Assembly (NCBI RefSeq): GCF_000498535.1
Contig: NZ_AVGG01000022.1
Span: forward strand, 1 to 47,857
Length of the DNA stretch: 47,857 nucleotides
Origin: Flavobacterium limnosediminis JC2902
GTDB lineage: Bacteria > Bacteroidota > Bacteroidia > Flavobacteriales > Flavobacteriaceae
Direction of reading: 5' to 3'
The translations under genes and the position numbers were made by a program. Of the stretch, positions 34,762-42,231 are shown one piece after another (the first letter of the stretch is position 1; each line of letters starts with the position of its first letter). The notes under the pieces were generated by a model that worked only from the letters and a program-made list of their open reading frames with translations, was not told the DNA's origin and made no database searches.

Positions 34762-35622
34762 CTAAACCGTATCCATAAACGTTTTCTGCGTCTTATTAAA
34801 CACCACAACACCCACCGCCAATATCACAAAAGCGAAACACGTCGGATACAATAAAGACGTCAGACTAAAATTCCCTACACCAAGATAGGCAAAACGCATA
34901 AAATCAAACAAGCCTACCAAAGGATTAAGATGAACTACCCATTGATAATCCGTAGGAACAGAAGAACTCGGATAAATCACAGGAGAGGCATACATAAACA
35001 ACTGAATACCAAACCCTATCAACTGATTCAAATCTTTATATTTTGTCGTCATGGAAGATAGTATCAAACCGATTCCCATAGAGATAACTGCCATCAAAAT
35101 AACCACAACCGGTGTTAATAGTATCCATAAGTTTGACTGAATTTGTCCCTGCGAAAAGAAATACCCCACAAAACACAGGAAGAGTAAAAACTGAACACCA
35201 AACTTCATAAGATTGGATATCACAATAGTAAGCGGCATGATTAAACGCGGAAAATAAACCTTTCCGAAAATCCCCGCATTGCTATTGAAAACCCCCGAAA
35301 CACTGGTAAGACAATTCGAAAAATAATTCCACAACGTAATTCCCGCCATGTAAAAAACCACCTTAGGCGCTCCGTCAGTAGACAATTGCGCCACATTCCC
35401 AAAAATAATGGTAAACGTAATAGTAGTAAGTATGGGTTGGATAAAAAACCAAAGCGGTCCCAAAATGGTTTGCTTATACACCGTCACAAAATCCCTGCGC
35501 ACAAATAACACCAGCAAATCACGGTAATGCCAGACTTCCCTCAGTCGCAAATCAAAAAGTGACGTTTGCGATTGAATCACATGATCCCACTCCGCTCCTC
35601 CCGCATCATTATATTCCTTCAT
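34762..35622 (-). CDS. wzm: Polysaccharide ABC exporter permease (Wzm)
   Basis: A 286-aa ABC-2 type permease with about six transmembrane segments. LREVWHYRDLLVLFVRRDFVTVYKQTILGPLWFFIQP is the coupling-helix region (positions about 28-64) highly conserved in O-antigen exporters. It moves the undecaprenyl-linked glycan across the inner membrane together with Wzt. I prefer ATG 35622 (MKEYNDAGG), because family members start shortly before this block; ATG 35733 would add 37 residues unlike the family. It is the first gene of the long operon, behind a good promoter candidate. Confidence 0.93.
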   Translation of the reverse strand: MKEYNDAGGAEWDHVIQSQTSLFDLRLREVWHYRDLLVLFVRRDFVTVYKQTILGPLWFFIQPILTTITFTIIFGNVAQLSTDGAPKVVFYMAGITLWNYFSNCLTSVSGVFNSNAGIFGKVYFPRLIMPLTIVISNLMKFGVQFLLFLCFVGYFFSQGQIQSNLWILLTPVVVILMAVISMGIGLILSSMTTKYKDLNQLIGFGIQLFMYASPVIYPSSSVPTDYQWVVHLNPLVGLFDFMRFAYLGVGNFSLTSLLYPTCFAFVILAVGVVVFNKTQKTFMDTV

Positions 35623-35768
35623 AAATCGTAAATCATTTGCCCGAATGCTATAGAGCACATATAAACAACAATCAGTCTGTAATTTGCCGAACCGAGTGAT
35701 TTTCAAAGCCTTTTTTAGGCATTCAGACAGCAATCGTTTTTAATAAAAATTATTTTTTCCTTTAGTGC

Positions 35769-35798
35769 CAAATATAGTAAACTTTAAAGAACTGAAAA
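35769..35798 (-). promoter_or_regulatory. Candidate promoter of the polysaccharide operon
   Basis: On the minus strand a TATATTTG element (35776-35769) fits the Bacteroidota -7 consensus TAnnTTTG, with a TTTTC block (35798-35794) about 17 bases upstream in the -33 position. Transcription would start near 35762, leaving a leader of about 140 bases before wzm. No other such site was noticed in the 35 kb downstream, but I did not scan exhaustively. Confidence 0.5.
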
Positions 35799-35943
35799 GA
35801 AATTTAAAATTATTATGCAGAATTGTGAATTCACACGATAACAATAGTCATCCAAACGAAAGAAAACCCTTCCCCAAACCCCACCAAAGACCATCACGCT
35901 CACTACATTAAAGGAAAATTTCTCACATTCTTCCTTATCCCTA

Positions 35944-36048
35944 TCGTCTCTTGGTTCTTATCTCTTATCTCTTGTCTCTTGTCTCTTGTCTCTTGTTTCT
36001 TGCCTCTTGCCTCTTGGTTCTTGGCTCTATTATCTATACTCTATAATC
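35944..36048. repeat. Heptanucleotide array, 15 units
   Basis: Fifteen units in unbroken phase: TCGTCTC, TTGGTTC, TTATCTC x2, TTGTCTC x3, TTGTTTC, TTGCCTC x2, TTGGTTC, TTGGCTC, TATTATC, TATACTC, TATAATC. Neighbouring units differ by one or two bases, while distant units are different words of the same length. It lies in the spacer between wzm (minus) and the 252-aa gene (plus), with no open frame of its own. Confidence 0.9.
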
Positions 36049-36091
36049 CCCCTCTCTTGCCCCTTCCCATCTGAAACTACCATCTGCCCCC

Positions 36092-36126
36092 ACTAACGAC
36101 TAACTACTAACCACTAATTACTATTT
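36092..36126. repeat. Heptanucleotide array, ACTAACG type
   Basis: Five units: ACTAACG, ACTAACT, ACTAACC, ACTAATT, ACTATTT. It ends about 30 bases before the ATG of the 252-aa gene, within its likely leader or promoter region. The period equals that of the nearby array at 35944-36048 although the words are unrelated. Confidence 0.82.
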
Positions 36127-36156
36127 TTCATACTTTTACTACAAAAAAAACAAACC

Positions 36157-36915
36157 ATGGCAAAAATAATAGCTCCCTTCAAAATTTCAGGCACCCTTGA
36201 CGACATCAATTTTTCGGTCACCGCAGACGGCAACAACTACGCCAGGATGAAAGGAAAAACAGGTGTAACATCAGAAGAGTTCAACAACAACCCCATATTC
36301 GACAGAATAAGGGATCATGGAAAAGAATGGGGTTACTGTGCAAAAAAAGCAGTCAGTTTCCGGCAAATGGCAGTGCAGCTATACAAAAAAGCAAAAGACG
36401 GCAGCTTCGCGGGTCGCAGCAACAAAATACTGTTAGAAATACTTGAAGAAGATTCCGTTAACCCTAAAGGTTCCCGAACTTTTGAAGAAGGCATAAAATC
36501 GGAATACATTCCCGAAATCCTCATCGGATTCGAAGGCAATAAAAACAGACCATTGGACAAAGTTCTGAAAACCGCTTACCAGTATAACGAGGGAGAAAAC
36601 ACCCTGACTCTATCCGGCTTTGATCCGGAAAAACACCTGCAATGGCCAGAAGAAGAAGCTACTCACGTCCAACTCCAAATGGCAGTAGCAGACTGGGACG
36701 CCACAACCGAAACCTTCGAAACCAACTATAGCGAAGAAATAACATTGGAAAAAAATCAAAAAACAGACATCCTGCTCAAAACAGATACACTCGAAGGCAA
36801 AAACTGGAAGATCGTCTATTTATACATCGGTTTTGCCCTGCAACAAAGAAGAAAATTTAAAATTTTACACAGAAAGAATAACACCGCAACAATAATCAAT
36901 TGTCATAAAACATAA
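36157..36915 (+). CDS. Unrecognised 252-aa protein
   Basis: A soluble-looking protein without signal peptide or membrane segment. I do not recognise a named domain. It opens MAKIIAPFKISGTLDDINF, continues GNNYARMKGKTGVTSEEFN and FDRIRDHGKEWGYCAKKAV, and has KDGSFAGRSNKILLEILEED in the first half. The second half is rich in acidic residues and alternating strands (TLTLSGFDPEKH). The clear start, codon pattern and lack of stops support a real gene. My impression is that similar proteins occur, often unannotated, in other flavobacteria, which needs a search. It stands alone, preceded by repeat arrays. Confidence 0.75.
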   Translation: MAKIIAPFKISGTLDDINFSVTADGNNYARMKGKTGVTSEEFNNNPIFDRIRDHGKEWGYCAKKAVSFRQMAVQLYKKAKDGSFAGRSNKILLEILEEDSVNPKGSRTFEEGIKSEYIPEILIGFEGNKNRPLDKVLKTAYQYNEGENTLTLSGFDPEKHLQWPEEEATHVQLQMAVADWDATTETFETNYSEEITLEKNQKTDILLKTDTLEGKNWKIVYLYIGFALQQRRKFKILHRKNNTATIINCHKT

Positions 36916-36968
36916 TTCTTCCCCTATTAGTGTCTTACTTTTTGGGGCAGTCTAACCAGTATCTTTTT

Positions 36969-37190
36969 TTATAATTCAATAAATTTAAAAAAGTCGGAGA
37001 GTTTAATATTTCTAGCCTCGCAGATTTTAATGACTGTCTCTAGACTAATTTTATAGTTCTCATCATTCTTAATGCTTCGAACAGTCTTTTCGTCAATCCC
37101 GTGATCTAAAGCAAAAGACCTTTGGGATTTAGCTTGACTAATCCACTCATTTGCTATAAAATCAACTATTTTGCGATTAACTTCTACCAT
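36969..37190 (-). CDS. Small XRE-type helix-turn-helix regulator
   Basis: A 73-aa protein that is nearly all one HTH domain: SQRSFALDHGIDEKTVRSIKND forms the helix-turn-helix (about residues 22-43), followed by ISLETVIKICEARNIKLSDF, the closing helices of the Cro/XRE fold. It is divergent from susC across a 560-base spacer and convergent with the 252-aa gene. It may control its own promoter or the susC leader region; that is inference from position only. Confidence 0.82.
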   Translation of the reverse strand: MVEVNRKIVDFIANEWISQAKSQRSFALDHGIDEKTVRSIKNDENYKISLETVIKICEARNIKLSDFFKFIEL

Positions 37191-37343
37191 AGAATTACAA
37201 ATGAACTCTTAAATAGGAAAAATAATTCGGAGCGAAATCCGCATTTTAAAATATTTTCTTATATTTGTAATGAAATACATATTTTTGCGATCCTTCATAT
37301 AGAAAACATTTGAAGCATTCGCTTTGAATCTCGTTATCAAAAA

Positions 37344-37431
37344 CTGGTAATTTTTAACGCACGAGATGATAAGTTAAGATGCTCACGTCCTTGGCGTGGG
37401 CTCACTTATTCGTGCGTAGGGTATACCAGTG
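37344..37431 (+). ncRNA. Nested long stem-loop in the susC leader
   Basis: Four nested complementary blocks: ACTGGTA (37344-37350) with TACCAGT (37425-37431); ACGCACGA (37358-37365) with TCGTGCGT (37411-37418); ATAAGT (37370-37375) with ACTTAT (37405-37410); and GCTCACG (37382-37388) with CGTGGGC (37396-37402, one G-U pair) closing a 7-base loop. The left arm has more unpaired bases than the right. Whether it works as RNA or as folded DNA is not known. Confidence 0.55.
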
Positions 37432-37567
37432 CCTTGATAGCGGATAAGCTGAGTTCCACGCTTTTTTATGCCCTAAACTCTCCTTCCTTTCAAAGCAAAA
37501 CTTCTCTTTTCACAGTCTCGCAAGTATTAAATAAACACGACTGGAAATCATTTTTTCTGTGTCGCTA

Positions 37568-37609
37568 AATGCCACTATGGCTTAGCTGCTTTAGGCTAAT
37601 AGTGGCATT
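37568..37609 (+). promoter_or_regulatory. Hairpin with 11-bp perfect stem
   Basis: AATGCCACTAT (37568-37578) pairs with ATAGTGGCATT (37599-37609), with an inner TTAGC/GCTAA pairing. The run after it is TGTTTTAAAC rather than a long T tract, so it is a weak terminator candidate; an attenuator or operator upstream of susC is equally possible. Confidence 0.45.
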
Positions 37610-37751
37610 GTTTTAAACAATGTTAAACAGTAACAGTATCGCCTATGATAAAATAATTTTAAATAAAAAGAGCCTCCTGCCTAGTGTTGGCGCATAAGTA
37701 CAGAAGGCCCAAGCAAACAAAACTAACGTTTCATTTAACCAAACCAATATT

Positions 37752-40700
37752 ATGAAAAACTTTTCATTCCACAAGGGATGGAGCAGGCTATGGTATTCCT
37801 TTATTTTAGGCATGCTCTTTACTTGTTCATCCGTCAGGGCATTGGCACCATTGCCAAATGCCGCATTCCTGCAACAAACACATCAGGTCAGCGGTACAAT
37901 TACCAATACTACCGGTACACTCCCCGGGGCTTCTGTAACCATAAAAGGAAAAACCACAGGCACTATGTCCGATATAAACGGGAAATATCAAATCGCCGCC
38001 GCAGTTTCAGATACCCTCGTTATTTCTTTCATTGGCTATAAGCCGCTTTACGTCCCGGTAAACGGACGCTCGGTTATCAATGCACAGCTACAGGAAGATG
38101 CCACATCCCTGCAGGAAGTCAAAATCAACGCGGGATATTATACCGTAAAGGAAAAAGAACGCACGGGCAGTATCGCAAGAATGACTTCGAAGGATATCGA
38201 AAAACAACCTGTTACCAATGTGCTGGCTACCATGCAGGGGCAAATGGCAGGGGTTTCCGTAACACAAAGCACCGGTGTTTCCGGTGGGGGTTTCGATATT
38301 CAGATACGTGGGCAAAACAGTCTTCGGGCAAACGGTAACGCACCCTTGTATGTTATCGATGGGGTTCCGTATTCCTCTGAAGCGATTGGTGGCGGTATCA
38401 CGGCAACGGTCATGCCCGCACTCACAAGTCCGCTAAACAATTTAAACCCCGGAGATATAGAAAGCCTCGAAGTCCTCAAAGATGCCGATGCTACCGCTAT
38501 TTACGGTTCCCGTGGAGCAAATGGTGTGGTACTTGTCACCACCAAAAAAGGAAAGAAAGGCAAAACAACCTTCACAACAAGCATAAACAGCGGTTTGGGT
38601 AAAGTAGCACGTTTCATGGACATGATGAAAACCGAGCAGTATCTGCAAATGCGTGCCGAGGCTTATGCCAATGACGGTATCACCACATATCCTGCCGATG
38701 CTTACGACATCAACGGTACTTGGGATCAAAATAGGTATACCGATTGGCAAAAAACACTCTTAGGCGGTACAAACGAAATTACAAATATCCAAACGGCGCT
38801 TTCCGGGGGAACCGCACAAACACAGTTTTTGGTAAGCGGTAATTTCGGTAAGGAAACAACGGTTTTTCCCGGTGATTTCGGTTATAAGAAAGGGAATTTG
38901 CATACCAACCTAAACCACGAGTCAGACAACAAAAAGTTCAGGATAAATTTCACCGCTGGCTATACAGTACAGGACAACAACCAGCCATCGACTGATTTAA
39001 CACCCGAAGCATGGTCAATCGCTCCCAATGCTCCCGCGCTGTACGACGAAAACGGAAACCTAAACTGGGAGAATAATACGTTTAACAATCCACTGCGAAA
39101 TCTCGAAGGAAAGTCATTGGCAAATACAAAAGACCTTGTGACAAATATGGTTTTGTCATACAAATTCTTGCAGAATCTGGAACTCAAATCTAGTTTCGGC
39201 TACACGGATTTGCACCATACCGAGAGCAGTACGTTCCCTTCAACAATCTACAATCCTGCTTATGGTGTGGGCAGCGAATATTCAATTCTTTTCGCAAACA
39301 ACACTTCCCGTAATTCTTGGATTATAGAACCGCAATTAAACTGGAACAGACAGTTTGGGAAAGCAAAAGTGGAAGCGCTCTTAGGGAGTACATTCCAACA
39401 GCAAAACAACGCACAACTGGTACAACAGGCAAGTGGTTTTATAAGTAACAGCCTTATTTATAATCTGTCGGCAGCTTCAGATATTTCCGTTTTTACAGAC
39501 GAGGCTACGGTATACAAATACCAGGCGTTTTTCGGTCGGGTAAACCTAAATTGGGACAAGCGGTACATCATAAACATCACAGGGCGTCGCGATGGTTCCA
39601 GCCGTTTCGGCCCCGGAAAACAATACGCCAATTTCGGTGCCATAGGAGCGGCATGGATTTTTTCAGACGAAACGTTTTTTAACGATAACGTAAACTTTTT
39701 AAGTTTCGGAAAACTGCGTACCAGCTACGGAACTACAGGTAACGACCAGATTGGGAATTATCAGTTTTTAAATACGTACAGTACTTCGGGTAACAATTAT
39801 CAGGGTACTATCGGTTTACAACCAACACGTTTATACAATCCCGATTTCGGTTGGGAAATAAACAAAAAGTTGGAAGCGGCACTCGAAACCGGTTTTTTCA
39901 ACGACCGGATTACCCTCACTTCGGCTTGGTACAACAACCGCTCGTCAAACCAATTGGTGGGTATTCCGCTTCCGGGCACAACAGGGTTTACTTCCATACA
40001 GGCAAACCTGGATGCCGCTGTCGAAAACAAAGGATGGGAATTCACACTGCGAACCGTTAATTTTCAGAAACAGGATTTCAGCTGGACAACAAGTCTGAAT
40101 TTTACATCAACCAAAAATAAATTGGTGTCCTTCCCCGGCTTGGAAACTTCAACCTATGCCAACCAGTTGGTAATCGGACAGCCTTTAAATATCAAAAAAG
40201 TCTATCATTTTACCGGAGTAGATCCGCAAACAGGGATTTATCAGTTCGAAGATGTAAATAACGACGGGATAATTTCCGCAACCGAGGACAGGAAAACAAT
40301 AAAAGACCTGAACCCGCAGTATTACGGAGGCTTGCAGAACCAACTGAAATACAAACAGTGGCAACTGGATTTCCTTTTCCAGTTTGTAAAGCAGGAAAAT
40401 TACAATACGGCCGCCACATTGGCTTTACCGGGCACAATGTCCAATCAGTCAACGGTGGTTACAGATCATTGGCAAAATCCGGGCGATTCGGCACCATACC
40501 AGCAATACAGTTCCGGAGCAAACAGTGCTGCGGTAGATGCTTTTTACAAATACATCAGCAGCGATGCCGCAATTACAGACGCTTCTTTCATTCGTCTCAA
40601 AAATATTGCATTGTCTTACGAAGTGCCTAAGAAATGGATGAAAAATGTTCAATGTAAGGTTTCGTTGCAGGGGCAGAACGTATTAACGTTTACGGCTTAT

Positions 40701-40784
40701 AAAGGCGCCGACCCCGAGTTTACCGCTTTAGGCTTCTTGCCGCCACTGCGAATAGTCACCACCGGAATTCAATTGTCATTCTAA
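37752..40784 (+). CDS. SusC/RagA family TonB-linked outer-membrane receptor
   Basis: A 1010-aa outer-membrane transporter. After a signal segment (about residues 10-33) come a carboxypeptidase-D regulatory-like domain (about 44-120, QVSGTITNTTGTLPGASVTI), a plug domain (about 135-265, VLATMQGQMAGVSVTQ, YVIDGVPY, SLEVLKDADATAIYGSRGANGV) and a long beta-barrel ending in an aromatic residue (GIQLSF). It works with the SusD lipoprotein encoded 18 bases downstream. The linked peptidase suggests a peptide or glycopeptide ligand instead of a glycan. Base composition looks richer in GC than the polysaccharide locus. Confidence 0.96.
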   Translation: MKNFSFHKGWSRLWYSFILGMLFTCSSVRALAPLPNAAFLQQTHQVSGTITNTTGTLPGASVTIKGKTTGTMSDINGKYQIAAAVSDTLVISFIGYKPLYVPVNGRSVINAQLQEDATSLQEVKINAGYYTVKEKERTGSIARMTSKDIEKQPVTNVLATMQGQMAGVSVTQSTGVSGGGFDIQIRGQNSLRANGNAPLYVIDGVPYSSEAIGGGITATVMPALTSPLNNLNPGDIESLEVLKDADATAIYGSRGANGVVLVTTKKGKKGKTTFTTSINSGLGKVARFMDMMKTEQYLQMRAEAYANDGITTYPADAYDINGTWDQNRYTDWQKTLLGGTNEITNIQTALSGGTAQTQFLVSGNFGKETTVFPGDFGYKKGNLHTNLNHESDNKKFRINFTAGYTVQDNNQPSTDLTPEAWSIAPNAPALYDENGNLNWENNTFNNPLRNLEGKSLANTKDLVTNMVLSYKFLQNLELKSSFGYTDLHHTESSTFPSTIYNPAYGVGSEYSILFANNTSRNSWIIEPQLNWNRQFGKAKVEALLGSTFQQQNNAQLVQQASGFISNSLIYNLSAASDISVFTDEATVYKYQAFFGRVNLNWDKRYIINITGRRDGSSRFGPGKQYANFGAIGAAWIFSDETFFNDNVNFLSFGKLRTSYGTTGNDQIGNYQFLNTYSTSGNNYQGTIGLQPTRLYNPDFGWEINKKLEAALETGFFNDRITLTSAWYNNRSSNQLVGIPLPGTTGFTSIQANLDAAVENKGWEFTLRTVNFQKQDFSWTTSLNFTSTKNKLVSFPGLETSTYANQLVIGQPLNIKKVYHFTGVDPQTGIYQFEDVNNDGIISATEDRKTIKDLNPQYYGGLQNQLKYKQWQLDFLFQFVKQENYNTAATLALPGTMSNQSTVVTDHWQNPGDSAPYQQYSSGANSAAVDAFYKYISSDAAITDASFIRLKNIALSYEVPKKWMKNVQCKVSLQGQNVLTFTAYKGADPEFTALGFLPPLRIVTTGIQLSF

Positions 40785-40801
40785 CATTAAAATTAAGGAT
40801 C

Positions 40802-42229
40802 ATGAACCATCATAATATAAGTGGCAATGTTGCTTCTTTAAAAAACAATCTGATAAAACAGGGACTGCGATTAGTGTGTATCACTTTAATGGGGCTATTG
40901 GCTGCTTGTGATAGTTTTGTTGAGGTAGATTTACCACCGTCACAATTAACATCACCCGCAGTATTCGAAAACTACACCACGGCAACTGCTGCCATGGTCG
41001 ATATTTATGCCCGGATAAGAAATAACGGATTGCTGGCAGGAACCGTTACCGGAGTCTCCAATCAAATGGGGAATTACACCGATGAACTCACTTTTTACGG
41101 CAACAGCTCTCTGGGAACGATGAATTTCTATAACAATACCCTGATTGCTTCCAATACCGATATTTCAACAATGTGGAATAGCAGTTACAGCCAAATCTAT
41201 GCAACCAATGCCGTTATTGAAGGCGTTACCAATTCAACAACTTTATCGGTAGCAGAAAAAAATCAGTTATTGGGAGAGGCTTATTTTACAAGAGCGTTAC
41301 TGCATTTTTATTTGCTCAATCTTTTTGGGGATATTCCTTATATCACCACTACGGATTATAGGGTAAACAGTATAGTGTCCCGTATGCCTTCAGCAGAGGT
41401 CTATGAACATATAAAATCAGATTTGTTGCTGTCGTCTTCAATGGTATCGGAGGATTACATTACGTCGGAAAGGGTAAGACCAAACAAAGCAACTGTCAAA
41501 GCACTATTAGCCAGGGTATATCTTTATACAGGCGATTGGGCAGCGGCAGTAAATGAAGCTTCAGAGGTAATAAACAACACGGGTTTATATGTTTGGGAAA
41601 ACAATCTGGATAACATTTTCCTGAAAGAAAGTACCACAACCATTTGGCAGCTCATACCGCAATCGGAAGGCAGGAATACGGAAGAGGGCAGTACGTTTAT
41701 CTTCACCCAAGGCCCTCCTCCGGTAGTTGCATTAAGCAATAATCTTATGACGGCTTTTGAAGTGGGCGATGAGCGTAAAAACCTTTGGACAAATGCCGTA
41801 ACCGATGGTGTGGATACTTGGTACCACGCCTATAAATATAAACAGTTCTCAAACACCGGAACGTCGCAGGAATACTCCATTATATTTCGCTTGGCAGAGC
41901 AGTATCTGATACGTGCCGAAGCTCTTGCACAATTGGGCGACCTTGCGGGAGCCAAGACAGATCTGAACAAAATCAGGAATACTGCCGGTTTACCCGATAC
42001 GGTTGCTGTAACCCAACAGGATATTATAACAGCCATTATTCAGGAAAGAAGGGTAGAATTCTTCACCGAATTAGGGCATCGTTTCTTCGATTTAAAAAGG
42101 ACAGGCAACCTCGATGCGGCATTGTCGGGAATCAAAAACGGATGGAACACTACCGATAGATTATTACCGCTACCCGAATCGGAATTACTTATGAATCCAA
42201 ATCTCAATCCCCAAAACCCCGGTTATTAA
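40802..42229 (+). CDS. SusD/RagB family substrate-binding lipoprotein
   Basis: A 475-aa surface lipoprotein that forms the lid of the SusC channel. The lipobox LLAAC places the lipidated Cys near residue 36. The fold is helical: the TPR-like N-terminal half (MLTSPAVFE-type segment LTSPAVFENYTTATAAMVDIY), then FRLAEQYLIRAEALAQLGD, IIQERRVEFFTELGHRFFDLKRTG and the C-terminal RLLPLPESELLMNPNLNPQ, all standard SusD features. Length is at the short end of the family, as in RagB-type peptide-binding members. Confidence 0.96.
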   Translation: MNHHNISGNVASLKNNLIKQGLRLVCITLMGLLAACDSFVEVDLPPSQLTSPAVFENYTTATAAMVDIYARIRNNGLLAGTVTGVSNQMGNYTDELTFYGNSSLGTMNFYNNTLIASNTDISTMWNSSYSQIYATNAVIEGVTNSTTLSVAEKNQLLGEAYFTRALLHFYLLNLFGDIPYITTTDYRVNSIVSRMPSAEVYEHIKSDLLLSSSMVSEDYITSERVRPNKATVKALLARVYLYTGDWAAAVNEASEVINNTGLYVWENNLDNIFLKESTTTIWQLIPQSEGRNTEEGSTFIFTQGPPPVVALSNNLMTAFEVGDERKNLWTNAVTDGVDTWYHAYKYKQFSNTGTSQEYSIIFRLAEQYLIRAEALAQLGDLAGAKTDLNKIRNTAGLPDTVAVTQQDIITAIIQERRVEFFTELGHRFFDLKRTGNLDAALSGIKNGWNTTDRLLPLPESELLMNPNLNPQNPGY

Positions 42230-42231
42230 TC

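Larger units (their letters stand above)
37191..37751 (+). other. Long spacer and probable susC leader
   Basis: About 560 bases without a convincing gene. It holds two TAnnTTTG-like sites on the plus strand (TATATTTG at 37260-37267 and TATTTTTG at 37280-37287), either of which could start a leader of more than 450 bases. Downstream lie a nested stem-loop (37344-37431), a second hairpin (37568-37609), and a weaker one (37672-37708, GCCTCCTG with CAGAAGGC). No known riboswitch class was recognised. Confidence 0.5.

Noticed and set aside
37344..37431. Integron attC site
   Set aside because: Folded site with unpaired bases on one arm is suggestive, but the outer boxes do not fit the attC core consensus and no integrase or cassette array is present.
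37191..37751. Cobalamin or other known riboswitch before the TonB receptor
   Set aside because: No recognisable B12-box or other conserved riboswitch core was seen, and the operon gives no vitamin link.
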